From positions 7,186,501 through 7,250,500 of the forward strand of contig NZ_CP091716.1 in the NCBI RefSeq assembly GCF_022009635.1: DNA of 64,000 nt. Reading direction: 5' to 3'. Below, in pieces: positions 26,158 to 36,023 of the stretch (position 1 is the stretch's first letter; each line of letters opens with the position of its first letter). The notes beneath the pieces were generated by a model, which worked only from the letters and a program-made list of their open reading frames with translations, had not been told where the DNA came from and did not search any database. Made by a program: the position numbers and the translations under genes. The stretch comes from Variovorax paradoxus. Lineage in GTDB: Bacteria; Pseudomonadota; Gammaproteobacteria; Burkholderiales; Burkholderiaceae_C.

Positions 26158-26952
26158 ATGACCCCACTCCACCCGGCAACGCTGACGCGCGGCGCTCCGC
26201 AATGGCTTGCGAAATTCGAGGGCACGCACCCACGGAACATCGATCGGATTCCGAACGCCCCATGGCCTGCCTTCCTGGCCGGCCAGGCGGACAAGCCGGT
26301 CCGCGTGCTGCTGATCGACGAGGACGAAGGGTCCAGGCGCGCGGTCGTTCATGAACTGGTCTCGGACCCGCGTGTATGCGTCGTCGGCGAAGCCGGCAGC
26401 CTGCAGGAAGCCAGGCGCATGTTGTCGCAGCAGGAATTCGATGTGCTGATCCTCGACGTCCGGCTCGGCGGCGGCAAGGGGTTCGACCTGATCGGGACGG
26501 CCAAGGCCCATTGCAGCCGGGCCGAGGTCATCGTGCACTCCACGCTGGCCGACGAGGCCCATGTGCGCCGGGCCTTCGCGGCGGGCGCGTCGGGCGCGTC
26601 GGGCTATCTCGTCAAGAACTCCTGGTTTCAGGATTTCAGTCAATCCGTGCTGCAGGTCGTCAACGGCGGGGCGGCGGTCTCGCCCGACGTGGTACGGCAC
26701 CTGCTCGTCCGGTGGGGCGCTTTCGCGCCCGCGCGGTCTTGCGACGATGCCGCTGCCCGCAAGATGCTCTCGGCCAGGGAGCGCGAGGTGCTGCGACTCG
26801 TGGCCGAGGGCAAGGTCACGCAGGAGATCGCTTGTCTCCTGTCGATCAGCGGACGCACGGTCTGCGCGCACATGAAGAGCATCCTGCACAAGCTGCAGGT
26901 GCGTACACGCGCGCATGCCGTGATCGCGGCCGTCGACCAGCGGCTGCTGTAG
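26158..26952 (+). CDS. NarL/FixJ-type response regulator with LuxR HTH
   Basis: 264 residues: an N-terminal extension of about 45 residues, then a receiver domain (VRVLLIDEDEGSRRAVVHEL; phospho-acceptor in DVLILDVRLGG; conserved Lys in YLVKNSW) and a C-terminal LuxR helix-turn-helix (LSAREREVLRLVAEGKVTQE, SGRTVCAHMKSILHKL). No histidine kinase is adjacent; the kinase at 31,587 pairs with another regulator. The start is uncertain because no strong ribosome site is seen. Preceded by a perfect FNR box, so probably part of a low-oxygen cascade. Confidence 0.88.
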   Translation: MTPLHPATLTRGAPQWLAKFEGTHPRNIDRIPNAPWPAFLAGQADKPVRVLLIDEDEGSRRAVVHELVSDPRVCVVGEAGSLQEARRMLSQQEFDVLILDVRLGGGKGFDLIGTAKAHCSRAEVIVHSTLADEAHVRRAFAAGASGASGYLVKNSWFQDFSQSVLQVVNGGAAVSPDVVRHLLVRWGAFAPARSCDDAAARKMLSAREREVLRLVAEGKVTQEIACLLSISGRTVCAHMKSILHKLQVRTRAHAVIAAVDQRLL

Positions 26953-26958
26953 CTGGCG

Positions 26959-27816
26959 TCAATGCGCCATCAGCAACGGAACAGCCGCCTGCGCCAGCAC
27001 TTCGCGGGTCACGCCGCCCAGCAGTTGCTCCCGTGCCCGGGCATGGCCATAGCCGCCCATCACGAGCAGGTCGCTGCCGAGCGCATCGGCGCGATCCATC
27101 AGCGCATCGGAGATGCGCAGCGACGTCGCGAGGCGCTCGACGCTGGCCTGAATGCCGTGCCGCAGCAGCCAGCCGCTCAGATCCTCGGGATCCGGTGCAC
27201 GCCACGAGTTCGCAGCCGCCTCCCTGTGCAGGGCCAGCAGCGTGACATGCGTGGCACTGCGCAGCAGCGACATCGCGCCGAGCAGCGACATCGACGCTTC
27301 CCGGCTTCCATCCCACGCCACGAGAACCCTGTCCAGGCCCCAGGGAATGCGGTGACCCGTGGACGGGACGACGAGAACCGGCCGTCCCGCGTTCAGCAGG
27401 ATCTCCTCGGGAAGCCGGCGTACCGCTTCGCACACGGCCGCGGCGCTGTCGGCCTGCCCCACCACGATCAGGTCGCTGGCCCGACCGAGATGGACGACTG
27501 CATGCAACGGGTCGCCGTCCATCAGCCGCGCCTCGCAGGAAAGCGCGGTCGGCTTCATCCGGCTGTGGAACACGTGCGCGACGGTTTCGGCCCGCCGGCG
27601 CAAGCAGAGGGACACTTCGGCGATCGCATGGTCGACGCGGTCCTCGCTGCCGGCAACGCGGGGCACGGGCCCGATGCCCGTCGAGGCCGGAACGCCCGTG
27701 GGCACGATGCCCATGAGGTGGCTCCCGTGCAGCATCGCGAGCCGCGCCGCCAGGCGAGTGCGGACCTCGCAGCACTCGGTGTGGTCGAGGTGCACCGAGA
27801 TGGTCGAAAGCGTCAT
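26959..27816 (-). CDS. Tandem-domain universal stress protein (285 aa)
   Basis: Starts MTLSTISVHLDHTECCEVRT and holds two UspA folds. The second domain has GGYGHARAREQLLGGVTREV as the nucleotide loop and ends VPLLMAH, like the tandem Usps at 1,518 and 39,214. ATG 27816 overlaps the stop of the phasin-like gene by 4 bp, so the two are translationally coupled and probably driven from the FNR-like box at 28,264. Convergent with the response regulator gene. Confidence 0.9.
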   Translation of the reverse strand: MTLSTISVHLDHTECCEVRTRLAARLAMLHGSHLMGIVPTGVPASTGIGPVPRVAGSEDRVDHAIAEVSLCLRRRAETVAHVFHSRMKPTALSCEARLMDGDPLHAVVHLGRASDLIVVGQADSAAAVCEAVRRLPEEILLNAGRPVLVVPSTGHRIPWGLDRVLVAWDGSREASMSLLGAMSLLRSATHVTLLALHREAAANSWRAPDPEDLSGWLLRHGIQASVERLATSLRISDALMDRADALGSDLLVMGGYGHARAREQLLGGVTREVLAQAAVPLLMAH

Positions 27817-28202
27817 GCCCGCTGCCTCGCGGTGACCACCTTGCGGCCGGCATGCGTCCGGCCCCCGGAAGGCGCGGACGCCAGGGCGCCATGCAGCGTG
27901 CGCAGGGCCTCGTTCACCACGGCCTTTCGCGAAGGCTGCACCTGCGCGGCCGCCTGGGGCATCGCGGCAGGCCCAGGCGCGGGTCCGTCCTGTTCCTGCT
28001 GCCGCAATGCCTGCATCGGCGCCATGGCCAGCGCGTGCCAGTCCCCGGCGCGCATGACCGCGTCCATCTCGGCACGGGTCAGCGCGATGCAGTCCTGCAG
28101 CGTGCGCGATCCGATCGTCTCGAACATCGAGAGCGCGTGCAGCCAGATGCCGTATTGCGCCTTGCACAGCGCCAGCGGAAAGGTGAAGTCGGTGTTCGTC
28201 AT
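27813..28202 (-). CDS. Phasin-like protein
   Basis: 129 residues. N-terminal part TFPLALCKAQYGIWLHALSM followed by an amphipathic helical stretch (FETIGSRTLQDCIALTRAEM) resembles phasins, the small helical proteins that coat polyhydroxyalkanoate granules. The C-terminus is Ala/Pro/Arg-rich and low complexity. An acetoacetyl-CoA reductase (PhaB) is encoded at 36,024 in the same block, which supports a PHB link. The family call rests on pattern only and is moderate. An FNR-like box lies 68.5 bp upstream of ATG 28202. Confidence 0.6.
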   Translation of the reverse strand: MTNTDFTFPLALCKAQYGIWLHALSMFETIGSRTLQDCIALTRAEMDAVMRAGDWHALAMAPMQALRQQEQDGPAPGPAAMPQAAAQVQPSRKAVVNEALRTLHGALASAPSGGRTHAGRKVVTARQRA

Positions 28203-28263
28203 GGCGTGTCCTCCAGCCCGAAGGGCTTCATCACGATGCTGAGGCAACACCGTCCTGCTCGGT

Positions 28264-28277
28264 TTGCGCGGGATCAA
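28264..28277. promoter_or_regulatory. FNR-like box TTGCGCGGGATCAA
   Basis: The first of two boxes in one divergent region. The centre is 68.5 bp from the phasin-like start on the minus strand, so it probably serves that operon. Confidence 0.6.
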
Positions 28278-28318
28278 GGCAACACAAACCCGTGCCCCCT
28301 GTATCGGTTGTTACGGGT

Positions 28319-28332
28319 TTGAGCGGCATCAA
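28319..28332. promoter_or_regulatory. FNR-like box TTGAGCGGCATCAA
   Basis: The second box of the divergent pair. The centre is 66.5 bp upstream of the phosphoketolase start at 28392. Confidence 0.68.
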
Positions 28333-28391
28333 CCCGATGCGCGCCGGCGTGCCCATACTGGAGCGTCGATCCATTCCCCGGGAACTTCGAC

Positions 28392-30764
28392 ATGCCCTCC
28401 TCTTCCCCCGAATCAACAGTTCCGGACGACTTCACGCTGCTCGACGCCTGGTGGCGCGCCGCCAACTACCTGTCGGTGGGCCAGATCTACCTGATGGACA
28501 ACCCGCTGCTGCGCGAGAAACTCGCGCTGCCGCACATCAAGCCGCGCCTGCTTGGACACTGGGGCACGACGCCAGGCCTCAACTTCATCTACGCACACAT
28601 GAACCGCGCCATCAATGCGCGGGAACTCGATGCGATCTTCATCGCGGGCCCTGGCCACGGCGGCCCGGGCGTGGTCGCCAACACATGGCTCGAAGGCAGC
28701 TACAGCGAGGTCTATCCGGAAGTAGGACGGGACGCCGCGGGCCTGCGGCGTCTGTTCACCCGGTTCTCCTTTCCGGGCGGCATTCCGAGCCACGCGGCGC
28801 CCGAGACGCCGGGCTCCATCCACGAGGGCGGCGAGCTGGGGTATTCGCTGCTGCACGCGTACGGCGCCGTGTTCGACAACCCGTCGCTGATCGCCTGCTG
28901 CGTGGTGGGCGACGGCGAAGCCGAGACCGGCGCGCTGGCAGCGAGCTGGCACTCCAACAAGTTCCTGAACCCCGGGCGCGACGGTGCGGTACTGCCGGTG
29001 CTGCATCTCAACGGCTACAAGATCGCCGGCCCGACCGTGCTCGCGCGCATCGGCGAGGAGGAGCTGACGCAACTGCTGCGCGGCTACGGCCACGAACCGT
29101 ACTTCGTGGTGGGCGACAAGCCCGCCGACATGCACAGGCAGATGGCGGCGGCGCTCGACACGGCGCTGGACGGCATCCGCGCCATCCAGGCCAACGCCCG
29201 CACCCACGGTTTCCGCGTGCGCCCCCGATGGCCGATGATCGTGCTGCGCTCCCCCAAGGGCTGGACCGGACCGCATTACGTGGACGGCGTGCAGATCGAA
29301 GGCACGTTCCGTTCGCACCAGGTGCCTCTCGCCGACTTCTCCGCCAGGCCGCAGCACATCGAGCTGCTGGAGCGGTGGCTGCGCAGCTATCGCCCGGAAG
29401 AGCTCTTCGACGCGGACGGCGCGCTTCGCCCCGAGATCGCCGCGATCGCGCCCAAAGGTGACCGCCGCATGAGCGCCAATCCGCACGCCAACGGCGGGCT
29501 CCTGCTCAGGGACCTGGCGCTGCCGCCCTTTCGCGCGCACGCGGTGCCCGTGGCGACTCCGGGAGCGACCGACGCCGAGGCCACGCGCGTGGCCGGCGGC
29601 TTCCTGCGCGAGGTCATGCGCGCGAACCTGCCGCATGCCAACTTCCGAGTGATGGGGCCGGACGAGACCGCGTCGAACCGGCTCTCGGCCCTGTTCGAGG
29701 TGACCGGGCGAACCACTACCGCCCAGGTATGGCCGGGCGACGAGAACCTCTCGCCCGAAGGCCGCGTCATGGAGGTGCTGAGCGAGCACCTTTGCCAAGG
29801 CTGGCTCGAGGGCTACCTGCTCACGGGGCGGCACGGCTTCTTCTCGTGCTACGAGGCCTTCATCCACATCGTCGACTCGATGTTCAACCAGCACGCCAAG
29901 TGGCTCAAGGTGACGCGCGGCATCGGCTGGCGCCGGCCGATCGCGTCGCTGAACTACCTGCTCACCAGCCACGTCTGGCGCCAGGACCACAACGGCTTCA
30001 GCCACCAGGACCCGGGCTTCCTCGACCATGTGGTCAGCAAGAAGGCCGAGGTGGTGCGCGTGTACCTGCCGCCGGACGCCAATACCCTGCTGTCGGTGGT
30101 CGACCACTGCCTGCGCAGCCGCGACTACGTGAACGTCATCGTGGCAGGCAAGCAGCCCGCGCCCCAGTGGCTGGACATGGAGTCGGCCGCCCGCCACTGC
30201 ACCACCGGCCTGGGCATCTGGGAATGGGCCAGCAACGACGAAGGCAGTGCGCCCGACGTGGTGATGGCCTGTGCCGGCGACGTGCCGACGCTGGAGACGA
30301 TGGCGGCCGTCGACCTGCTGCGCGAGAAGCTGCCGTCACTGAAGGTGCGCGTGGTGAACGTGGTCGACCTGATGGCGCTGCAGTCTCCGGACGCGCACCC
30401 GCACGGGCTGCCCGATGCGGACTTCGACGCCATCTTCACCACCGACAGGCCCGTGATCTTCGCGTTCCACGGATACCCGGCGCTGATTCACCGGCTGATC
30501 TACAAGCGGCGCAACCATCCCGGCTTCCACGTGCACGGCTACTGCGAGGAAGGCACCACCACCACGCCCTTCGACATGACGGTGCTCAACCGGCTGGACC
30601 GCTTCCACCTCGCCGCCGACGCGATCGCCCGCGTGCCGGGCCTGTGCGACAGCGCCGGCCACGTGCAGCAGCACCTGCGCGACAGGCTGCTGGAGCACAG
30701 GGCCTACATCACCCGTCACGGCAAGGACATGCCGGAGATCGAGGACTGGCGCTGGACGCGATAA
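28392..30764 (+). CDS. xfp: Xylulose-5-phosphate/fructose-6-phosphate phosphoketolase
   Basis: Thiamine-diphosphate enzyme that splits xylulose 5-phosphate or fructose 6-phosphate with phosphate, giving acetyl phosphate. 790 residues, the usual family length. Visible blocks: [44 protein letters not shown], the ThDP/Mg site [31 protein letters not shown] and [20 protein letters not shown]. In this block it could feed acetyl-CoA formation and PHB without decarboxylation. No ackA or pta is visible in the window, so the fate of acetyl phosphate is not settled here. Confidence 0.96.
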   Translation: MPSSSPESTVPDDFTLLDAWWRAANYLSVGQIYLMDNPLLREKLALPHIKPRLLGHWGTTPGLNFIYAHMNRAINARELDAIFIAGPGHGGPGVVANTWLEGSYSEVYPEVGRDAAGLRRLFTRFSFPGGIPSHAAPETPGSIHEGGELGYSLLHAYGAVFDNPSLIACCVVGDGEAETGALAASWHSNKFLNPGRDGAVLPVLHLNGYKIAGPTVLARIGEEELTQLLRGYGHEPYFVVGDKPADMHRQMAAALDTALDGIRAIQANARTHGFRVRPRWPMIVLRSPKGWTGPHYVDGVQIEGTFRSHQVPLADFSARPQHIELLERWLRSYRPEELFDADGALRPEIAAIAPKGDRRMSANPHANGGLLLRDLALPPFRAHAVPVATPGATDAEATRVAGGFLREVMRANLPHANFRVMGPDETASNRLSALFEVTGRTTTAQVWPGDENLSPEGRVMEVLSEHLCQGWLEGYLLTGRHGFFSCYEAFIHIVDSMFNQHAKWLKVTRGIGWRRPIASLNYLLTSHVWRQDHNGFSHQDPGFLDHVVSKKAEVVRVYLPPDANTLLSVVDHCLRSRDYVNVIVAGKQPAPQWLDMESAARHCTTGLGIWEWASNDEGSAPDVVMACAGDVPTLETMAAVDLLREKLPSLKVRVVNVVDLMALQSPDAHPHGLPDADFDAIFTTDRPVIFAFHGYPALIHRLIYKRRNHPGFHVHGYCEEGTTTTPFDMTVLNRLDRFHLAADAIARVPGLCDSAGHVQQHLRDRLLEHRAYITRHGKDMPEIEDWRWTR

Positions 30765-30865
30765 CCAACGCCGCCGATGTGGAGGTATTTCTGGTCGGGT
30801 GTGCGTGCTACGCTCAGGTCAGGCCAGTCATTTAAGCAATTCGTGCTCTATCTCCCCGCCAGCGC

Positions 30866-31594
30866 ATGAAAACCACGCCCCACATCGTTGTTCTCGACGA
30901 CGAGATCGATATTACGCAGCTGCTGGCCAACTATCTTCACGGCCACGGCTTCCGCGTCACCCAGGTGCACGACGGACGCGCGCTCATGGCGCTGATGGAA
31001 ACCGACCCCGCCGATCTCGTGCTGCTCGACCTCGGCCTCCCTGGCGAAGACGGCTTCTCGATCGCGCGCCGCATGCGCGAACGCTGGCATTGCGGGCTCG
31101 TGATCGTCACGGGCCGGGGCGATGCAGTGGACAAGGTCGTGGGGCTGGAGGTAGGTGCGGACGACTACGTCACCAAGCCCTTCGATCTGCGCGAGCTGGT
31201 GGCTCGCGTGAAGGCCGTGTTGCGGCGGCTGGCTCCCGCCACGCCTGTGCCCCCGGCGTCGGCCGGGGCCTTCGCCGACAGGCTGCGCTTTGCCGGGTGG
31301 CAGCTCGATACCGCCGCGCGCAGCCTCCTGAACCCATCGGGCGAGCCGGTGACATTGACCGGCGGCGAATTCGACCTGCTGCAAGCCTTTGCGCGCCATC
31401 CCGGCCGCGTGCTTTCGCGCGACTTCCTGCTGGAGCAGACACGGGGGCGCGAGGCGGCCCCCTTCGACCGCACGATCGATGTGCAGGTGGGCCGGCTGCG
31501 CAAGAAGATCGAGGCGGACGCCGAAGATCCGCAGCTCATCAAGTCGGTGCGAGGCGCGGGCTACATCCTCGTTCCGCCTGTCTCCAATGGCTGA
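30866..31594 (+). CDS. OmpR-family response regulator
   Basis: 242 residues: a receiver domain (HIVVLDDEIDITQLLANYLH; phospho-Asp in LVLLDLGLPGEDGF; Lys in DDYVTKPFDLRELVARVKA) followed by a winged-helix DNA-binding domain (LTGGEFDLLQAFARHPGRVL; DRTIDVQVGRLRKKIE; IKSVRGAGYIL). The end overlaps the start of the hybrid kinase gene by 8 bp, so they form a two-gene operon. The similarity to TorR/ArcA-type regulators is general; the target genes are unknown. Confidence 0.94.
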   Translation: MKTTPHIVVLDDEIDITQLLANYLHGHGFRVTQVHDGRALMALMETDPADLVLLDLGLPGEDGFSIARRMRERWHCGLVIVTGRGDAVDKVVGLEVGADDYVTKPFDLRELVARVKAVLRRLAPATPVPPASAGAFADRLRFAGWQLDTAARSLLNPSGEPVTLTGGEFDLLQAFARHPGRVLSRDFLLEQTRGREAAPFDRTIDVQVGRLRKKIEADAEDPQLIKSVRGAGYILVPPVSNG

Positions 31595-33704
31595 CGCTGC
31601 CGGCGATCCGCTCCAGCTGCCCGGCGCGCCCGGCCAGGTACTGCCATCCGGCATCGACGAAGGCAGCGTCTTCCGCTCGCTCTTCGCCGCCTATCCCGAT
31701 TCGCTGCTGGTGGTGGACCAGACCGGCCGCATCGTCCTGGCCAACCCCTCGGCGGCCACGCTGCTGGGCTATGCGCAGAACGAACTGGTCGGCCTGAACG
31801 TCGAGGCGCTGGTGCCGGACAGCATCCGTCCACGGCACGCCTCCTACCGCGAGGCCTATGGCCGTGCCCCGCGCCCTCGCCCCATGGGCACGCACATGGA
31901 GCTGGTCGCCAAGCGCAAGGACGGCAGCGAGGTCATGGTGGAGATCGCGCTGAGCCCGTTGCAGAACCACGGCCTGCCGTTCGTTGTCGCGGCCATCCGC
32001 GACATCGGGGCCTACCCTCGCGTAAAGCAGGCACTGCAACGCGCCCGATACAGCGAACATCTGGCCCAGTTGGGCCGCCTCGCGGTCGACACGCGCGACC
32101 TGCAGGCGGTGCTCGAACACGTGCCGGAGATCATCACCAAGGCCCTGGAAGTCGAAGTCGCGATGGTGTGGCTCCTCGACGCCAGCCGTGCCGAATTCCG
32201 CGTGGCCAGCGGCGTCGGCCTGGTCGCCGGCGAGGAGATCGGCGCGCGCATGGTCAACCGTCCGGACACGCCGCCGGGCTTCGTCCTCTCCCAGGGCCGG
32301 CCTGTCGTGGTGCAGGACTACGGCAAGGAGCTGCGGTTTTCAGTGCCGAAGGCTTATCTCGAGGCCGGGCTAGTGAGCGCCCTCGCGGTGCCGCTGTCCG
32401 ACCGGGGCCGCGTAATCGGCATGCTCTCCGTTCGCTCCACGGAATCCAAGCGCTTCGGCGACGAGGAAGTGCGCTTTCTCGAGTCGCTGTCGAGCCTGCT
32501 CGCGACCAGCCTGCAGCGAACGCAGACGGAAGAAGCGCTCAACCATGCCCAGCGGCTCGAGAGCGTCGGCCAGCTCACCGGCGGCATTGCGCACGACTTC
32601 AACAACCTGCTCACGGTGATCCAGGGCAACCTCCAGGTCCTCGAAGAACTGCCGGCCCTCGCGCAGGACGGTTATGCCCAGCAACTGCTGGGGGCCGCCA
32701 CACGCGCGTCGCGTCGCGGCGCGGAGCTCACGGGAAAGCTGCTGGCGTTCTCGCGCCGGCAGGTGCTGCAGCCGGTCGCCGTCGACACGCACGCGCTGCT
32801 GTACTCGCTGGCCGACATGCTGCGCCGGACCCTGGACCAGCGCATCGGCATCGAGATCGACACGGCCCCCGGTCGTCCGCTGGTGGTGGCGGACCCGGGA
32901 CAGCTGGAATCCGCCTTGCTCAACATCGCGATCAATGCGCGCGATGCCATGCCCGAGGGCGGCACGCTCCACTTCCGCACGGCCATCTGCGGCGCGCTGC
33001 CAGCGATTCTGCGCAACCAGCGCAACGACCCGCAGGGCAGCGCCGCCGCGCACTTCGTCGCGATATCCATAGCCGACAGCGGCAGCGGCATGACCGATGA
33101 CGTCAAGGAACGGGCGTTCGAGCCCTTCTTCACCACCAAGGAGGCCGGCCGTGGCACGGGGCTGGGACTCAGCACGGTATACGGCTTCGTCAATCAGTCC
33201 CGGGGCGCCGTCGCGATCGACAGCGAGATCGGGCAGGGAACCACGGTGACGCTCTACCTCCCGCAACAGGAGGAGGCCCGCGCGCCCGCCGCCGCGGAAG
33301 AACACGCGGGCGAAGCGCTTCCAGCCGGGCTGCGGGTGATGCTGGTCGAGGATGACGCGGAAGTCCGCAAGGTTGTCGAGAACTTCCTGTGCACGCTGGG
33401 CTGCGAAATCGTCATCGCGGCCTCTACCGCCGAGCAGGCCCTGGCCACCCTGGATACGGGCACCGAACCCTTCGACCTTCTGCTGAGCGACATCGCCCTG
33501 GGCGCCGGCATGCGCGGCACGCGGTTGGCCGCCGAGATCCGGCAGCGCTTTCCCCGCGTCGCGGTACTGCTGATGTCGGGCTTCTCGTCGGAACTCCTCG
33601 ATGCCGACCGAGAGGTACCGCAAGGTTGGGAGCTGCTTCGCAAGCCTTACACGCGCTCCGAACTGGCCCGGGCCATGGCGAGGGTGCTGACCGGCAACGC
33701 CTGA
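31587..33704 (+). CDS. Hybrid sensor histidine kinase (PAS-GAF-HisKA-HATPase-REC)
   Basis: 705 residues, no transmembrane segments, so a cytoplasmic sensor. Order: PAS about 30-140 ([20 protein letters not shown]), GAF about 155-310, dimerisation domain with His336 in [14 protein letters not shown], ATPase ([37 protein letters not shown]) and a C-terminal receiver ([30 protein letters not shown]). Start ATG 31587 lies inside the end of the regulator gene. A PAS/GAF cytoplasmic kinase next to an Fnr-type regulator suggests redox or gas sensing, but no haem-binding motif can be assigned by eye. Confidence 0.93.
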   Translation: MADAAGDPLQLPGAPGQVLPSGIDEGSVFRSLFAAYPDSLLVVDQTGRIVLANPSAATLLGYAQNELVGLNVEALVPDSIRPRHASYREAYGRAPRPRPMGTHMELVAKRKDGSEVMVEIALSPLQNHGLPFVVAAIRDIGAYPRVKQALQRARYSEHLAQLGRLAVDTRDLQAVLEHVPEIITKALEVEVAMVWLLDASRAEFRVASGVGLVAGEEIGARMVNRPDTPPGFVLSQGRPVVVQDYGKELRFSVPKAYLEAGLVSALAVPLSDRGRVIGMLSVRSTESKRFGDEEVRFLESLSSLLATSLQRTQTEEALNHAQRLESVGQLTGGIAHDFNNLLTVIQGNLQVLEELPALAQDGYAQQLLGAATRASRRGAELTGKLLAFSRRQVLQPVAVDTHALLYSLADMLRRTLDQRIGIEIDTAPGRPLVVADPGQLESALLNIAINARDAMPEGGTLHFRTAICGALPAILRNQRNDPQGSAAAHFVAISIADSGSGMTDDVKERAFEPFFTTKEAGRGTGLGLSTVYGFVNQSRGAVAIDSEIGQGTTVTLYLPQQEEARAPAAAEEHAGEALPAGLRVMLVEDDAEVRKVVENFLCTLGCEIVIAASTAEQALATLDTGTEPFDLLLSDIALGAGMRGTRLAAEIRQRFPRVAVLLMSGFSSELLDADREVPQGWELLRKPYTRSELARAMARVLTGNA

Positions 33705-33725
33705 GCGCCAGCGTCGACTGCGCTG

Positions 33726-34493
33726 CTACTGCAGCATCGCGGGTGCAGGCGCCAGGCAGCGCTGCACGAAGGCGGACAGGGCACCCACGTCCGGAATCTG
33801 CACATCGCGGCGTCCCTTGGTCGCGAACCCGATGACGTTGTCCCGCGCCAGCCGCGAGAGCGCGCGGCTCACGCTCTCGAGGGTCATGCCCAGGTAGTTG
33901 CCGATCTCGGCACGCGTCATGCGCAGCGTGATCTCGTCGGCACGCATCCCGCGCTCCGCCAGCGACTCGGCCCAGTAGCGCAGGAAATCCGCCACGCGGG
34001 CGTCAGCGGGCAAGGTGCAGACGGACATCAGCGAATCCCGGTCGTGCGCGATCTCGCGGCTCATGGCGGCATGCAGCACCTGCAGCAGATCGGGACGGGT
34101 GACGCAGGTCGCCAGCAAGGCCTCGTAGGACACCACCCAGATCTCGCCGGTATCCATGGCCACCGCGTCGCACGAATAGCGCCCGCTGGCGATGCCGTCG
34201 AAGCCGAGCCAGTCGCCTCGGAACTTGAGACCCACCACCTGCTCGCGTCCGTCCGCCGACAGATTCACGATCTTGAAGAAGCCCGAGTTCAGGATGTAGA
34301 GGTTTCCGAAACGCTCGCCCGCCTGGTAGATCGTGTCGCCCATGTGGACCACGCGGCGCTGCGGCCTGAGCTGCTCGCCGAGCAGCCTGAGCGTTTCGGC
34401 GGTGTTGCGATTCGCGCAATCCTGGCCAGGGACGGGCATGCCCAGGCCGGACGGGGAAGGAGCAGTCTTCGAGGGGGCGGCGGTGTCGGGCAT
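33726..34493 (-). CDS. Crp/Fnr-family transcription regulator lacking the FNR iron-sulfur cysteines
   Basis: 255 residues: cyclic-nucleotide-type barrel (IYQAGERFGNLYILNSGFFK; GDWLGFDGIASGRYSC) and a C-terminal HTH whose recognition helix EIGNYLGMTLESVSRALSRL keeps the E-x-x-S-R residues (Glu206, Ser209, Arg210) by which FNR/ANR read TTGAT. Cysteines are at 26, 108, 130, 159 and 246. The N-terminal cluster C-x2-C-x5-C of FNR is reduced to a single Cys26 (PGQDCANRN), and the position of FNR Cys122 is occupied by another residue. It is therefore probably not a 4Fe-4S O2 sensor but FixK/DNR-like. CAAGGAACCAAT precedes ATG 34493. Prime candidate for the FNR-like boxes of this window. Confidence 0.92.
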   Translation of the reverse strand: MPDTAAPSKTAPSPSGLGMPVPGQDCANRNTAETLRLLGEQLRPQRRVVHMGDTIYQAGERFGNLYILNSGFFKIVNLSADGREQVVGLKFRGDWLGFDGIASGRYSCDAVAMDTGEIWVVSYEALLATCVTRPDLLQVLHAAMSREIAHDRDSLMSVCTLPADARVADFLRYWAESLAERGMRADEITLRMTRAEIGNYLGMTLESVSRALSRLARDNVIGFATKGRRDVQIPDVGALSAFVQRCLAPAPAMLQ

Positions 34494-34661
34494 ATTGGTT
34501 CCTTGGTGGCCTTCGCGTATCGGTGAAGGAATGCTAGGAAGCCCTCGACAACGCAATGACAACGGCCGGAATCGGTGAGTAACGCTCGGTGAATGCAATG
34601 TGTCCGGCGTGTATCAACGACCTGCAATGTGCAGCAAGTCACGCTCGGGAGCCGCCACACC

Positions 34662-34675
34662 TTGACCTGTATCAA
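34662..34675. promoter_or_regulatory. FNR-like box TTGACCTGTATCAA
   Basis: One mismatch to the consensus. The centre is 60.5 bp upstream of the degenerate transcarbamylase gene and 175.5 bp from the Fnr-family regulator start, so autoregulation is possible but the plus-strand gene is the better target. Confidence 0.72.
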
Positions 34676-34728
34676 ACACGAAGCCGACACCCCCCCTACC
34701 CTCGGAAGGTCACACACTGACCGTCGCC

Positions 34729-35232
34729 ATGCCTCCTTCCAACATCGCCCGCAGTCCAGAGGCGGAACCGCAGCTCTCCCCGCTGAACGTGGCGAGCCTG
34801 CTGGCCCGCGCACGCATCCTGCAGCGCGCGGCGCTCGACGGAACCACCCGCCAATTGCTGCGAGGCAAGAACCTGGGGTTGCTCTACGAAGCGCCGCATG
34901 GCGAAGCACAGGCGCTGTTCCGCCGCGCTGCCGAGGAACTCGGTGCTCACGTGGCCGCCATGCGCTCGAGCCTGTCGCCGGCCAGTGCGCCTCAGGAAGT
35001 GCAGCACACGGCCCGCATGCTCGGCCGTCTCTATGAGGCCGTCGAATGCCAGGGGCTGGAGCCGGCTCTTGTGCAATGCATCGGGCAACACGCCGGCATC
35101 CCGGTCTTCGACGGCGCCGCAATGAGGGCGCATCCGGCCGACCGGCTCGCGGAACTCCTCGGGGACACGACATCGCTTTCCGACAATCGGCGGTTCGTGC
35201 TTCAGGCGATGCTGCTGGAGGCCATCGGCTGA
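34729..35232 (+). CDS. Stand-alone, degenerate aspartate/ornithine carbamoyltransferase N-domain homologue
   Basis: 167 residues that follow the carbamoyl-phosphate-binding domain of ATCase/OTCase: LSPLNVASLLARARILQRAA, LLRGKNLGLLYEAP, the helix FRRAAEELGAHVAAM, a region like E-S-x-x-D-T-A-R-x-L-x-x-Y (VQHTARMLGRLYEAVECQGL), then QHAGIPVFDGAAMRAHPADR. The second domain is missing and the catalytic S-T-R-T-R loop is replaced by APHGEAQ, so it should not be an active transcarbamylase. It may be regulatory or bind another phosphorylated ligand. FNR-like box 60.5 bp upstream. The homology call is by pattern; a profile search would settle it. Confidence 0.6.
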   Translation: MPPSNIARSPEAEPQLSPLNVASLLARARILQRAALDGTTRQLLRGKNLGLLYEAPHGEAQALFRRAAEELGAHVAAMRSSLSPASAPQEVQHTARMLGRLYEAVECQGLEPALVQCIGQHAGIPVFDGAAMRAHPADRLAELLGDTTSLSDNRRFVLQAMLLEAIG

Positions 35233-35257
35233 GCCGCCGCGCGCGTCGCACGCGCCC

Positions 35258-35271
35258 TTGATCCAGCGCAA
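35258..35271. promoter_or_regulatory. FNR-like box TTGATCCAGCGCAA
   Basis: Same 14-mer as at 9,741. The centre is 104.5 bp upstream of the three-BON gene, more distant than usual. Confidence 0.58.
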
Positions 35272-35368
35272 CACGCTTTCGCCTCTGCCTTCCTACAGTG
35301 GATTCCACGGCCGCCACGGCTGCGCCAGGACGACCGGCTCCCATCCATCCACAGCAAGGAATCCTCCC

Positions 35369-36022
35369 ATGAAGACCGATACCCAATTGCGCGACGACAT
35401 CCAGGCCGAGCTGAACTGGGCCCCCGACGTCAAGTCCTCCGACATCGGCGTCACCGTCAAGGACGGCGTGGTCACTCTCAGCGGCCATCTCCCCAGCCAT
35501 GCGGAGAAATACGCGGTCGAGCGCGCCGTCCAGCGCGTGTACGGCGTGAAGGCGCTGGCGATCGAGCTGACGGTGAAGCTGCCTTTCGACAACCAGCGCA
35601 CCGACGCCGACATCGCCCTGGCGGCCGAGCGCGCGCTCCAATGGAACGTTCTGGTGCCCGACGGCAAGATCCGGCCCATGGTCGAGAAGGGCTGGCTCAG
35701 CCTGAACGGCGAAGTCGAATGGGACTACCAGCGCAGCGCCGCCGAAGTCGCCGTGCGCAACCTGATGGGCGTGACCGGCGTGTCGAACCTCGTGAAGGTC
35801 AAGCCCAGGGTGAGCCCCGCCGACGTCGAGAAGAAGATCCACGAGGCGCTCTCGCGCCAGGCCGATCTTGAAGCCCGCAAGCTCTCCATCTCGGTGGACG
35901 GCTCGCAGGTCACGCTGCGCGGCACCGTTCACTCCTGGACCGAGCGCGACGCGGTACAAGGCGCCGCCTGGGCCACGCCGGGGGTCTCGGTGGTGGTGAA
36001 CGACCTGCTCGTGGACGCCTGA
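35369..36022 (+). CDS. Triple BON-domain protein
   Basis: 217 residues made of three BON repeats: about 3-70 (LRDDIQAELNWAPDVKSSDI ... VKDGVVTLSGHLPS), about 77-145 (ALAAERALQWN ... VEKGWLSLNGEVEWDYQ) and about 150-217 (VEKKIHEALSRQADLEARKL ... VDGSQVTLRGTVHSW). No signal peptide. Triple-BON proteins of this type are common in stress islands and may bind membranes or lipids. AAGGAATCCTCCC precedes ATG 35369. The next gene, phaB-like, starts 1 nt after its stop. Confidence 0.9.
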   Translation: MKTDTQLRDDIQAELNWAPDVKSSDIGVTVKDGVVTLSGHLPSHAEKYAVERAVQRVYGVKALAIELTVKLPFDNQRTDADIALAAERALQWNVLVPDGKIRPMVEKGWLSLNGEVEWDYQRSAAEVAVRNLMGVTGVSNLVKVKPRVSPADVEKKIHEALSRQADLEARKLSISVDGSQVTLRGTVHSWTERDAVQGAAWATPGVSVVVNDLLVDA

Positions 36023-36023
36023 G

